A stretch of 64,000 nt of DNA, taken from Sphaerisporangium perillae. GTDB lineage: Bacteria; Actinomycetota; Actinomycetes; Streptosporangiales; Streptosporangiaceae. A model generated the notes under the pieces. That model was given only the letters and a program-made list of their open reading frames with translations. It was not told the origin of the DNA and searched no databases. The position numbers were made by a program, and so were the translations under genes. Of this stretch, positions 17,703-26,725 are shown piece after piece (position 1 is the first letter of the stretch; the number at the start of each line of letters is the position of its first letter). The stretch spans positions 124,001-188,000 of the forward strand of contig NZ_JALLPO010000008.1 of assembly GCF_023276435.1 (NCBI RefSeq), written 5' to 3'.

Positions 17703-18116
17703 ATGAGACAGACAACGCGTTTCGCCGTCGTGAGCATCGCCACCGTCGCCGTCCTGACCGGCGGCACCGCCGTCGCCCTCGCGGCGGCCCCCGTCTCCAT
17801 GTCCGCCCCCAGCTCAGTCTCCACGGCGGCCACCGCGAAGACCGCGACCACCGGGGCAGCCGCCCCCGCCTCCGCCGGTATCACCCGCGCGCAGGCCATC
17901 GCGATCGCCAAGCGGCGTGTCCCCGGCGCCCGGGTCACCGAGGTCGAGCGTGAATGGGAGCACGGCCACCGCACCTGGAAGGTCGAGCTCCACAAGGGCG
18001 GCCGGGAGTACAGGGTCTACGTGTCCATCAAGACAGGGAAGATCATCAAGTTCAGCAACCGCCACGACGACAGCGGCCACGGCGACGACGACCACGGCCA
18101 CGGCCACGACGACTAA
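17703..18116 (+). CDS. Secreted PepSY-domain protein with His/Asp-rich tail
   Basis: 137 aa. Sec signal peptide at the N terminus (FAVVSIATVAVLTGGTAVAL), a short Ala/Thr linker, then one PepSY domain at about residues 60-117 (ITRAQAIAIAKRRVPGARV, WKVELHKGGREYRVYV, KTGKIIKFS). The tail HDDSGHGDDDHGHGHDD could bind metal ions. PepSY domains are thought to inhibit peptidases or sense the envelope; the metal role is inference. A strong hairpin follows 50 bases downstream. Confidence 0.85.
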   Translation: MRQTTRFAVVSIATVAVLTGGTAVALAAAPVSMSAPSSVSTAATAKTATTGAAAPASAGITRAQAIAIAKRRVPGARVTEVEREWEHGHRTWKVELHKGGREYRVYVSIKTGKIIKFSNRHDDSGHGDDDHGHGHDD

Positions 18117-18169
18117 CCCCACGGCAGGACTGGACGTCGTCCTCAAACAGCGTCTGGGCCGGGAGCGGA

Positions 18170-18204
18170 TCCGCGGCCGCCGCGACCACCGCGGCGGCCG
18201 CGGA
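18170..18204 (+). terminator. Strong GC hairpin after the PepSY gene
   Basis: Perfect 15-bp stem (18170-18184 with 18190-18204; core GCGGCCGCCGCG) around the loop ACCAC. Likely transcription terminator for the PepSY gene. Confidence 0.75.
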
Positions 18205-18360
18205 CATCTCTTGGATCCCCAGCCCCAGCCCGACGCATGGAGTGCCGTCTGGCTCCGCTCGGGTCTTTCCCTTCCCGGGCGGAGGCAGCGTGGCGAAGCC
18301 GCCCGGTGATTCAGTCAGGAGTCTCGCACGCGTCTGTCACCCGCTCATTCGCTCTGCCAG

Positions 18361-18534
18361 AAAGTCCTGTCAGGTCTGCTTGCCCACATCGGCCCCCTCG
18401 AGAGACAGGTCCTCGCGGCCGGTCTCCGAACGATCTGGATCGACCACGGTAATTGGCCCGGCCAGGACCACGACGCGGATCACGTCGTCACCGACGTGAT
18501 CGAGGCTATGGAAATCTTGCAGGAAGAGCGGTGA
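18361..18534 (+). pseudogene. 3' remnant of a HAD-family hydrolase gene (copy A)
   Basis: The frame ending at TGA 18534 reads GPLERQVLAAGLRTIWIDHG followed by NWPGQDHDADHVVTDVIEAM and EILQEER. AGLRTIWIDHG and the ADHVVTD segment are typical of the C-terminal end of HAD-like phosphatases. No start codon or catalytic DxD part is present, so only the last fifth or so remains. A second, frameshifted copy lies at 20561-20707. Family assignment rests on the C-terminal signature alone. Confidence 0.5.
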
Positions 18535-18686
18535 TGAGCGGGTCAAGCCGCACCCGGTGGGTGGTTGCCGTACAGCAACCGATACAGCAACACCGCCTTA
18601 CGCGATCACACGTCACCGGCCCGTACCTACCGCCTGAGCAGGCCGGGACACCGCTGACGAGACATCTGCCCTTCCCTACGGATCAG
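18361..18686 (+). repeat. Duplicated block, copy A (HAD 3' end plus TACAGCAACACCGCCTTA element)
   Basis: About 325 bp that recur at 20561-20866 in the same orientation with scattered differences. After the HAD stop, both contain a doubled ACAGCA motif and TACAGCAACACCGCCTTA (18583-18600), and both end in CATCTGCCCTT..CCTACGGATCA. The second half recurs again in part at 26452. Confidence 0.7.
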
Positions 18687-18777
18687 AAGGTGCGCCCCGG
18701 TCGAAGGTCAAGCATCTTGCTAGGAGTGTCCTGAAGATCTTGGTGGGTGGGCTGGTATGACCTGGCCCGTCCGCAGG

Positions 18778-20213
18778 TTATGGGGTGGTGGGTGTGAGCA
18801 TCCAGGTGTTGTTGAGGTAGGCGAGTCCTAAGTTGACGAGGCGGCGGAGGTTGAGAGCGGCGGCGCGGTGGTGGAGCCAGCGGTCGTTGGCGTGGGTGCC
18901 GCGGTAGGGCAGGCGGCGGTTGCCGCGGGCTACCAGCCAGGCGACGGCGCGTTCGACCATGGGGCGCCAGCGTCGGTAGTCGTGTTGCCAGTCGGGGTCG
19001 GTGGTGGCTTGGTGGCGGGCGGCGGCTTGCAGATCGTGGTGGGGGCGGATGGTGAGGATGCGGCCGGTCTTGGCGGTGGTGCAGCGATCGTGGAGGGGGC
19101 AGGCGGCGCACAGGCCGGTGAAGGTTGCGCGTCGCTGCTGGTAGCGGCCTGCGGGTGCGGCTAAGAGAACGGTGTGTCCTGCGGGGCAGGTGACCGTGCC
19201 GGCGCCTGTGTCGATGTGGAAGTCGTCCAGGGTGAACCCGCCGGGGACGGCTGGCTTGAGCGCGGGTGGTTTGATCAGCAACTGGTGTCCGGCGGCTGTC
19301 AGGGCGGCGCGCAGGTCGGCGGTGGCGTAGGCGGCATCGGCCAGGATCTGCAGGGGGCCGTTCTCACCGGAGAGCAGTTCGGGGGTGAGGGCGGCTTCGT
19401 GGTGGTCGGCTCCGGCGCCGGGGCGCAGGGCCACCGCGGTGAACAGGCCGGTCTCCGGTTCGACGGCCAGGTGGGCCTTGTAGCCGTCCTGTCGCTGGTG
19501 TGCGCTCTTGTGGATGTGGCGGGCCTGGGGGTCGACGGTGGAGATGATCCGGTCCGGTGAGGTGCGGCGGGCGATCTGCCACCGTCCGTCGGTGCCGTCG
19601 GAGCCGTCGGCGGGCTCGACGTCTTGGCCGGCGATCAGTGCCAGCAGGCCGACCGCGCCGGCGCCGACCTGGTCCAGGTTCTGACCGGCCAGCTGGTCCA
19701 GCAGGGTGAGCGCGTCGGTGACCAGGCCGCTGACCAGAGCGGTCTTGGCCTCCTCATCGTCCCAGGCGATCTTCGGTTTGCCCGGATCGGTGTAATCGTG
19801 GGCGTGGCAGTGCGCTGCGACGATCGCGGCGGCCCCGTCCACCTGGCGGGTCACCCGGCGGATCGCGGCGATCAACTGGGTGATGGTGTCCTGGGTGGCG
19901 ACCGCGTCGGTGAGCACTGTGGAGTCCAGCGCCCGCCGCATCCGGCCTGTCAGCGCCCCGGTCTGCTCGACCACAGCACGGACGATCTGGAAGATCCGGT
20001 CCGGATCCGACGAGCGGGCCAGGCGGCGCCGGAAATACGTTAACAGCGACGGATCGAACCCCTGGTCGTATAACCCCAGCCCGCAGGCGGCCTTCCAGCG
20101 CAGGTCGAACCGCAGCGCCGCCACCGCTTCGGTATCCGACAGCCCGTGCAGCGCTTGCAGCACCACCACCGTCGCCAGCAGATCCGGAGGCACCGACGGC
20201 CGCCCGCGATCGT
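18778..20213 (-). pseudogene. IS1182-family transposase, 5' end replaced
   Basis: About 478 aa of genuine transposase: DUF772-type N domain (FDDRGRPSVPPDLLATVVVL, FDLRWKAACGLGLYDQGFD), DDE segment (RRALDSTVLTDAVATQDTIT), the KSAHQRQDGYKAHLAVEPET and ILADAAYATADLRAAL regions, and the C-terminal RWRPMVERAVAWLVARGNRR with the GLCAACPLHDRC cysteine motif. The open frame continues upstream to 20373, but that part is the complement of an IS256 fragment, so the native start is lost. The left IS end probably lies in 18710-18777. Confidence 0.8.
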
Positions 20214-20510
20214 CAAACTGTGGGAGGACGCCTGGGCGGAGTTCGTGCCCTTCCTCAACTTCGACACCGAGATCCGCCGGGTCATCTGCTCGACCAACGC
20301 GATCGAGTCGGTCAACGCCCGCATCCGCCGGGCGGTCAAAGCCCGAGGCCACTTCCCAACGAGCAGGCCGCACTCAAGTGCGTCTACATGGCCATCATGA
20401 GCCTGGACCCGACCGGGAAGGGCCGCAAACGCTGGATCACCCGCTGGAAAGCCGCCCTCAACGCCTTCGCCATCACCTTCGAAGGCCGCCTAACCCCGGC
20501 CCCTCGATAG
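20210..20510 (+). pseudogene. IS256-family transposase C-terminal remnant
   Basis: Encodes LWEDAWAEFVPFLNFDTEIR, then RVICSTNAIESVNARIRRAV, then ALKCVYMAIMSLDPTGKGR and the closing WKAALNAFAITFEGRL, matching the end of IS256-type (mutator) transposases. A one-base loss near 20357 breaks the frame between KARGHFP and EQAALK. The 5' part is missing at the junction with the IS1182 fragment near 20210. Confidence 0.8.
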
Positions 20511-20560
20511 AAAATCAAGATCGAGTTACACCGTTTACGTTTACTACTGGACACACCCCG

Positions 20561-20707
20561 TTGCTGCTGCGGACATCGATGGAGATGCGCAGCCGGTCTG
20601 CGAACGATCTGGATTGATCGGGGTACGTGGCGGGGCATGAGCATGGGGCGGATCATGTCGTTACTGACGTGCTTCAGGCGATGGAGATATTGCATGCCGA
20701 GCAGTGA
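20561..20707 (+). pseudogene. 3' remnant of a HAD-family hydrolase gene (copy B, frameshifted)
   Basis: Reads AAGLRTIWIDRGTWRG, then shifts frame into HEHGADHVVTDVLQAMEILH and stops at TGA 20707. It is the degraded twin of the remnant at 18361-18534. Confidence 0.5.
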
Positions 20708-20866
20708 TCGAGCGGCCAGGCCGTAGTTCCGCGGGGGAGCGCTGTACTATACAGCAGCCGGTACAGCAACACCGCCTTACAGGATTATTCTCCACCAACT
20801 CGCATCCACCATCTGAGCAGGGCGAGATGCCGTTGACGAGGCATCTGCCCTTGACCCTACGGATCA
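20561..20866 (+). repeat. Duplicated block, copy B
   Basis: Second copy of the block at 18361-18686: HAD 3' end, then ACAGCA doublet, TACAGCAACACCGCCTTA at 20762-20779, then CATCTGCCCTTGACCCTACG. Copies A and B flank the IS1182/IS256 debris as direct repeats. Confidence 0.7.
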
Positions 20867-21209
20867 CCGACGTTGAAGCTCGACTCGCCATCCCGCCACA
20901 AACTGCCAAAGCAGTCGCTTGACATAGGAGCGTCAGAAGGTTGGGGGATCGAGTCCTCTCAACTGCGAGCTGCAGGAAGACCGCGAGACCAGGTCTGTGA
21001 ACTTCTTACGCGCTCTGTTGAACGCGAAGGTGTTCGTCACGGTGAGGTAGGCCAGACGCAGCAGCACGACAGATCATCATGCCCCGGCAGCGCAGGCCTC
21101 GCGACTCCTGGATTCGAAGCATGTGCTCGCTGATCAGCGCTGTGATCTGCACGGATGAATTATCGGCACCCGCACCTGATCGGCAGTCCTTCGCCACGTG
21201 AGCGTGGGA
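20867..21209. other. Non-coding stretch ending in an isolated IS end
   Basis: No convincing gene. At 21152-21171 the sequence CGGATGAATTATCGGCACCC is the exact reverse complement of the IS end at 26277-26296. No transposase sequence was recognised to its left. Confidence 0.5.
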
Positions 21210-24200
21210 TCAGCATGTCTTTCGGAAGGGGAGGCCTACAACGTGGACTTGCCATTCCTGCTCGGTAAGCCCACGCCTGACGGTGGAGCATGCACGCTGA
21301 ACTGGTTGCGTCACTGCGTCGCGTATCCGGGCGACATTCCAGAGGTGGATTGTGCCACCGCCGCCCACGACCAGGGTCCCGTCGTCACTGCTGAAGGTGA
21401 TCGGGGAGTTGCTGCCCTCACTTGTCATGGTGGCCACCTGGTGGGGATTGGCGTGGTCGGTCACGTCCCATATGACCACAGAGGATCTCGGATCCACGAC
21501 GGCGAGCAGGTGGCCGGTGTGGCTGAAAGCGGTTCCGAGCGCCAGACCCTCGCGGCCGACCGCGACCGCGACCCTCCGAGGGTTGGTGCGATCGGTGACG
21601 TCCCACAGCATGAGGGAGCCGTTCAAGTCACGGGCAGTGAGGGTTTCCCCGTCGGGCTTGAACGAGACGTCGTACATGTTCGGCAACGAGGCGAGCCACC
21701 TGGGCTTCACGGGGTTGGACACGTCGAAAAGGGTGGACAGATACCCCGTGTTCATGTCGTAGGTCGAGATCGCCAGGGTACGGTCGTCGCGGTTGAACGC
21801 CAAAGACCATGTTTGGCCTCCTGGAGCGGTCAACGGGGGTTTCACCAGTTTGGGGTTCGCGGGGTCTCTCACGTCCCAGATGGTGACGACGCCGGCGCGG
21901 TCTCCGGCGACCAGAGTATTGCCGTCCGAGCTGAGCACGATCGCATCGATCGGTTGCCGGGGGTACTCGGGAGAATCGGGGCCGTATAGCGGCGGCCCGA
22001 ACGCGCGCGGGTTTCGCCTATCGGCGACGTTCCACAATATGACCGCACCGTCCTCGTCCCCGGAGGCGAGGATCCTGCGATGTGGGCTGAAGGCGAGCGA
22101 TAGAACGGCATTCTTGTGACCATTGAGTAGAGAACCGGCGGGTCGGGGATGGTCGGGATCGGCGATGTCGTACAAGGCGATGACGTATGGCTCATGTGAG
22201 ACGGCGGCCGACTCGTAGGTCACGGCCAGTAGGTCGCCGTCGGGGCTGGTTACCGCGATACTGCCGGTCAGAGTGGTTCTTTGCTTGTCGGTGGGGTCGG
22301 CTGCGTCCCAGAGAGTCACGCTTCCGTTCTGGCTACCGGTCGCCACTGTGCGGCCGTCCCGGCTGAACGCCACAGTCGCAACCCCTTCGTCGGATCTGTC
22401 ATCGTCATACCCGGCCAGCGTTGTGATGATTCGAGGGCTGGATGGGGCCGTGACATCCCACAGAATGGCGGTCTTGTCCGCCGAGGCCGTCGCCAGCATT
22501 ACGCCGCTCGGGCTGAACGCCAGCGATGTCACCTCGCCGGCGTGGCCGATCAGCGTGGCGACCTTTTTCGGCTGGCTGGGAGCCAGGTCCCACAGGTACG
22601 CGACCCCGTCCAGGCCTCCTCCCACCGCCAGGAAACGACCATTGGGGCTGAAGGCTACCGAGTGCTCGTTACCCGCCTCGTCGTCAAAGGGCCCTGCGCT
22701 GCGGTGCGGTGCGTCTAGATGGGTCACATCCCACAGCTCCAAGGCGTTATCCGAGGCGTTATCACAGCGCAGGGCTAGCATGCCGCTGCGCGGGCTGAAC
22801 GTGACCGAACGCTCCTCCCAGGACCCTTCTTTGGCCCCGCAGTGGAGGGGACCACCTGTGTGACGGACCGATGGGATCCGTGTGATGTCCCAGAGATGGG
22901 CGCCGAAAACGCCAGCGGTGGCCAGGGTCTGGCCGTCTGGGCTGAAGGCGACAAACTCCACGTTCTGGTCGCTCTTCCACTTCCTGACATGGGTGGGGCG
23001 TGCCGGATCGGTGAGATCCCACAGGACGACGGTGCCGTCTTCGCTCCCCGCGGCCAGAAGGGGAGAGACCGGGGAGAACGCCGTAGACCGCAGACGGTTG
23101 CCCGCCTGTTCAGTGAGGCGGTTGATCTGCCGGGGGTGCGCGGGATCGGCGATGTCCCACAGAGTCACAGATCCGCCCTCGTTTGCGGCAGCCAGCGTGC
23201 GGCGGTCGGCGCTGAAAGCAACCGAGCGGACGTAGTCATCGGCCTGGGTGGTGAACCTGGACAGAAAGCGATCACGAGCGACCAGGTTCACTAATGCCGA
23301 CTTGGCGCCAGTGTCAGCGGAAATGCTCGCGGCCGCGATGCCCAGACGTAGGGCCAGCTGAGGATTGCTGTCGCGAAGAACGGTGGCCTCTGCGGCGAGC
23401 GCACGCCCAGCGGCGATCCTGGCCTGGGCCTCCGCAACCGCGCTCTGCTGCCGCGCCTGCTGCCAGAGGACGGCCGTGGCAACGAGCAGGAGCGTCAGCA
23501 CGAACGCCCCGCCGACAAGGAACCGGAAGCGGCGCCGGGCCGCCCGCTGCTCAGTCCGTTCACGCAGGTCGCTGACTTGGAGGAAGTCGAGGGTCGCCGG
23601 ATCGAGCGATGCGGGTTCCGATTCCGCGGCCCAGTCGCGGGCTATGGACAGCCGACTGCCCCTGTACAGCTCGGCGGCGTCTCGGCCGCCCTGCTGCCAG
23701 GCTCGCGCGGCGTCCACAAGCCGCTGCCGGATAATCAGCCCAGCTCGGTCCGCCTCGATCCAGGTGCGCAGCTGGGGCCAACCGCGGATAAGCGCCTCGT
23801 GAGCGAGTGCGACGCTCTGGTGATCCACTGTGATCAGTCGCGCGCGCACAAAATGGTCAAGCACGTGCCCAAAGACGGCATAGTGCGGAGTGTCGGGCGG
23901 GGGACCCAGGTCGGCGAGGGAAACCGTCCGTCCGGTGTCCTCGGTTCCCTCGCCCAGGCGCACCAGTTGGGGTATCAACCGTCTGGCGATCTTTCGTTGA
24001 TCCAGGTTCAGCTGGCCCAGCGCCGCATCGGCTGACCGGGCCAGGGACTGACTGATCCCGCCGGTCGCACGGTACCCTGCCAGGGTAAGGGTCCGGCCCT
24101 CGCGATGCTGCCATGTGGCCAGCAGAGTGTAGGAGAGTAGGGGAAGCGTACCGGCGGCTCCTCCGGAGCCGAGATCCTCCAAAATAAGATCGACGAGTCC

Positions 24201-25622
24201 GGTCTGCAGCGTCAGACCGGACTTCTCGGCCGGTTTCTCGATGGCCTCGCGCAGCTGTGCGGTGGTCATCGGGCTGACGATCACCGGGTGTTCGAGGGCA
24301 GTTATCAGTTCGGCGTGTATGGTGCAGTGGCCGGAGAAGTCGGCCCGCATCCCCAGAACGACGACAGCTTCCTGGGCCGCGCACACCGCGTGCAACGCCT
24401 GGACGAAGACTCGGCGCTGCTGCTCGTCGACCGGTGCCGTGAAGACCTCCTCGAACTGGTCCACCACGATGACCGGTCGGCTGGCGCGGTTCTCGGCGGT
24501 ATGCCGGAGTATCTGCCGAAAGACACCGGGGTCGGCTTCCAGATGTCGGCGTACGTCGGCTGGGTGCGAGCCGTCCGCCGGGGCGAACCGCGCGGCCAGG
24601 GCGCGGACCGGATCTGCGCCCGGAGTCAGCCAGACCGCAGCTCCGGGAGTAGACACGTCCAGGTGGGCGATCAACCCGGCGCGCAGGAGCGATGATTTGC
24701 CCGAGCCGGACGGGCCGGTGACCAGCAGGGGCCCCTCCCGGTCCAGTTGATCGGTCACACGGTCGAGAAGGTTGGCAGTCAACTCCTCACGTCCGAAGAA
24801 GTCCGAGGAATCATCGGGCCCAAAGGCGGCCAGCCCCCGATATGGGCTGAACTCCCCCGGATCGGGGTTGGAATATGCGGCGTTGGGAGCAAATGGCGGC
24901 CTGTGCCCGTGGTCGGTGACGTGTCGATGGGGCTCAGGGAAACCCTGATCGGCCAGCGTCCGCGCCAGCGACCTGTGGACATCGTCCAGCGTCAACACAC
25001 CGGGCGCGGTCGGATCACCGCTAACCAGCAGTCGAATCAAAGCGCCCGAGAAGGCGGTGTACGGCTCGCCCTGTGGAGCCCATGCCGCCTGGTCCCGACC
25101 GGTGGCCGCCAGCAGGTACATGCCGTGCCGAGCACCACGGAACATCTCCTCGGTATTCGCCCTCGCCACTCCCCCCGCGCGACCGGCGAAGCAACAGTCC
25201 AGCACGACCAGGGTGAACGGCGCCCTGGAGCCCTCCAGGACCCGGCCCACCTGCCAGTACGGCAGCGCTTGGTGAGCGGCGATCCCCTCGGTCAGATCCA
25301 CGGTCGCGCGCGTGGCCAGATGCAGTTCATTTCGCGCGTCCACCAGGCCATGCCCCACGTAGTAGACGACCAGCACCTCTCGAGCCTGCCCGGCTGCCTC
25401 CACCAGTGCCTGGCCGAACTCGACCGGGCTGGCAGGGTCGATCAGCATGGTCAGATGAGCCTGATCGAGGCCGGTCTGCTCCACCAGGCAGCGGCCCAGA
25501 TCACTCACCGTCGCAGCCACCGCGGGCACCGCCGACAGCCGGGAGCCGGCCGCATAGGTGCCCGATCCCACCAGCAACACCCGAGCGCCCGGCGACCCCA
25601 GCAGCAGCTCACCCGGCTCCAT
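21210..25622 (-). CDS. Caspase-like / STAND ATPase / WD40-repeat protein
   Basis: 1470 aa. Residues 1-235: caspase-fold (C14) peptidase with catalytic His91 in VVYYVGHG and Cys144 in LDCCFAG. Residues about 258-600: nSTAND-type NTPase opening FSPYRGLAAFGPDDSSDFFG, Walker A GPSGSGKSS (303-311) and Walker B VIVVDQFEEVF. One membrane-like segment follows at about 700-725 (FLVGGAFVLTLLLVATAVLW). The C-terminal ~650 residues hold about a dozen WD40 repeats (VAFSADRRTLAAANEGG, LAFSPSGVMLATASAD). STAND proteins typically keep an effector silent until the repeats sense a trigger; here a protease effector is probably released. It overlaps the upstream EACC1-like gene by 14 bases. The frame is intact in a zone where neighbours are broken. 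Confidence 0.9.
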   Translation of the reverse strand: MEPGELLLGSPGARVLLVGSGTYAAGSRLSAVPAVAATVSDLGRCLVEQTGLDQAHLTMLIDPASPVEFGQALVEAAGQAREVLVVYYVGHGLVDARNELHLATRATVDLTEGIAAHQALPYWQVGRVLEGSRAPFTLVVLDCCFAGRAGGVARANTEEMFRGARHGMYLLAATGRDQAAWAPQGEPYTAFSGALIRLLVSGDPTAPGVLTLDDVHRSLARTLADQGFPEPHRHVTDHGHRPPFAPNAAYSNPDPGEFSPYRGLAAFGPDDSSDFFGREELTANLLDRVTDQLDREGPLLVTGPSGSGKSSLLRAGLIAHLDVSTPGAAVWLTPGADPVRALAARFAPADGSHPADVRRHLEADPGVFRQILRHTAENRASRPVIVVDQFEEVFTAPVDEQQRRVFVQALHAVCAAQEAVVVLGMRADFSGHCTIHAELITALEHPVIVSPMTTAQLREAIEKPAEKSGLTLQTGLVDLILEDLGSGGAAGTLPLLSYTLLATWQHREGRTLTLAGYRATGGISQSLARSADAALGQLNLDQRKIARRLIPQLVRLGEGTEDTGRTVSLADLGPPPDTPHYAVFGHVLDHFVRARLITVDHQSVALAHEALIRGWPQLRTWIEADRAGLIIRQRLVDAARAWQQGGRDAAELYRGSRLSIARDWAAESEPASLDPATLDFLQVSDLRERTEQRAARRRFRFLVGGAFVLTLLLVATAVLWQQARQQSAVAEAQARIAAGRALAAEATVLRDSNPQLALRLGIAAASISADTGAKSALVNLVARDRFLSRFTTQADDYVRSVAFSADRRTLAAANEGGSVTLWDIADPAHPRQINRLTEQAGNRLRSTAFSPVSPLLAAGSEDGTVVLWDLTDPARPTHVRKWKSDQNVEFVAFSPDGQTLATAGVFGAHLWDITRIPSVRHTGGPLHCGAKEGSWEERSVTFSPRSGMLALRCDNASDNALELWDVTHLDAPHRSAGPFDDEAGNEHSVAFSPNGRFLAVGGGLDGVAYLWDLAPSQPKKVATLIGHAGEVTSLAFSPSGVMLATASADKTAILWDVTAPSSPRIITTLAGYDDDRSDEGVATVAFSRDGRTVATGSQNGSVTLWDAADPTDKQRTTLTGSIAVTSPDGDLLAVTYESAAVSHEPYVIALYDIADPDHPRPAGSLLNGHKNAVLSLAFSPHRRILASGDEDGAVILWNVADRRNPRAFGPPLYGPDSPEYPRQPIDAIVLSSDGNTLVAGDRAGVVTIWDVRDPANPKLVKPPLTAPGGQTWSLAFNRDDRTLAISTYDMNTGYLSTLFDVSNPVKPRWLASLPNMYDVSFKPDGETLTARDLNGSLMLWDVTDRTNPRRVAVAVGREGLALGTAFSHTGHLLAVVDPRSSVVIWDVTDHANPHQVATMTSEGSNSPITFSSDDGTLVVGGGGTIHLWNVARIRDAVTQPVQRACSTVRRGLTEQEWQVHVVGLPFRKTC

Positions 25623-25992
25623 TGGTGTCCTCGGCGTTCTTGAGCACCTCGGCTAGGTGCGTGGTCAACGCGCGGGTCTGTGCCAGATCCAGGGACTTCA
25701 CACCCTTGGCGCTGACCTCCGCCACCGCGTCACCGCGGGTGATCTTCACGGTCACCTCGCCACCGCGATTGCCCAGCCACGCGATCACCACCCCGGCCAG
25801 GGTGGCCAGCGCACCCCCGGCGCCAAAGGCGACCTGCAACATCTCCGGAACCGGACCGAGCGCCCCGGCGGCCGGCTCGGCCTCGACCAGGCCCACCCGT
25901 CCACGCAGCTCCGGTTCCTCCACCAGCCAGGACCGCAAATCACGCAACCCGTCCGCCGAATCACCGACTGTGACGGTAACCAGGATCTCCAT
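25609..25992 (-). CDS. EACC1-like small membrane protein, partner of the caspase-STAND protein
   Basis: 127 aa. An N-terminal beta-rich part (MEILVTVTVGDSADGLRDLR, WLVEEPELRGRVGLVEAEP), one membrane segment at about 55-75 (AFGAGGALATLAGVVIAWLG), then GGEVTVKITRGDAVAEVSAK and a C-terminal helix. This is the layout of the effector-associated constant component 1 proteins described in actinobacterial NTPase/caspase conflict systems. ATG 25992 has GGAG five bases upstream and is preferred over TTG 26010. First gene of the two-gene operon. Confidence 0.75.
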   Translation of the reverse strand: MEILVTVTVGDSADGLRDLRSWLVEEPELRGRVGLVEAEPAAGALGPVPEMLQVAFGAGGALATLAGVVIAWLGNRGGEVTVKITRGDAVAEVSAKGVKSLDLAQTRALTTHLAEVLKNAEDTNGAG

Positions 25993-26010
25993 CAGGCTCC
26001 AAGAGGCCAA

Positions 26011-26176
26011 GGACTCACGACACCATCGCCGGCCGTCATGCTCCCCGACACTTCATGAGCGCAGCCACCCACAAGCTTGGCCCAAGTCACCGAGATCAGC
26101 TAGGGCAGAAGTGGAGTTGGCCCGGTTTGGTGGACACCTGATTTCTGAGGAACCCTGTTCCCGAAAGGAACCCACT
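26011..26176. other. Probable promoter region of the EACC1-caspase operon plus IS3 end
   Basis: The upstream region of the operon runs into the outer part of an IS3-type element at about 26124 (TGGTGGACACCTGATTTCTG). No clear -10/-35 pair could be assigned. Confidence 0.3.
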
Positions 26177-26262
26177 GTGCCGAATAACTATCCGCCGGAG
26201 TTTCACTGGCAGGCAGATGGTGGAGCTGGTGTGTGCGGGACGGTCGCGTGATCACGATGCTG
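26177..26262 (+). pseudogene. 5' remnant of an IS3-family orfA
   Basis: Starts GTG with PNNYPPEFHWQ, then shifts frame into RQMVELVCAGRSRDHD, matching the first 25-30 residues of IS3/IS911-type OrfA (helix-turn-helix) proteins. It is truncated near 26262. Confidence 0.55.
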
Positions 26263-26276
26263 CTCCTCCGCCTTGT

Positions 26277-26335
26277 GGGTGCCGATAATTCATCCGCCCA
26301 GGTCAAGCGGCATGGTGGTACTCCCTCAGAATGCC
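26277..26335 (-). mobile_element. End fragment of an rve-type IS
   Basis: IS end GGGTGCCGATAATTCATCCG at 26277-26296. Beyond it, on the minus strand, the last codons GILREYHHAA and stop of the same transposase family as at 13607. The rest of the element is gone. Confidence 0.7.
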
Positions 26336-26451
26336 AATAGGTGCCGGAAACTCGACCATCGGTCGCGACCTGGGGTTTCTGTTCGGCGGACGAGAGGTAT
26401 CCGAGACCGGCAGGATCGAGACTTGTGGCGGTCACATCCAGTTAAGTGGTG

Positions 26452-26535
26452 TACAGCAACACCGCCTTGCACGATCGCACTCCGTCGGACCGCATCCACC
26501 GTCGGATCAGGACGAGGAGCCACCAACAAAGGCTG
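26452..26535 (+). repeat. Third copy of the TACAGCAACACCGCCTTA block (partial)
   Basis: TACAGCAACACCGCCTT at 26452-26468, followed by the same spaced blocks as copies A and B (GCATCCACC, GGATCAGGACGAGGA, GTGCCCTTG). The HAD remnant found upstream of copies A and B is absent here. Confidence 0.6.
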
Positions 26536-26725
26536 TGCCCTTGCAATGAGGGGAACAGCACTGGATGACTCCCCCGCTGCGGAACATGTACGGAATGATC
26601 AAGAACAAGATGATCGGCAACTGTGTTGTTTCGGCAGGTCACGATAGCCATGCAGGGCGAGAAGCGATCGCACTCCTAAAGACCCCATGCCACTTCGTGA
26701 CGCCCGCGGATAGGTGAAACTTGGG

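Noticed and set aside
20925-20970. tRNA-like 3' half (GGGGG-ATCGAGT-CCTCT)
   Set aside because: The T-arm match needs G-T pairs, the arm sequence departs from TTC, and no acceptor, D or anticodon arm is found; too weak to call a tRNA or attachment site.
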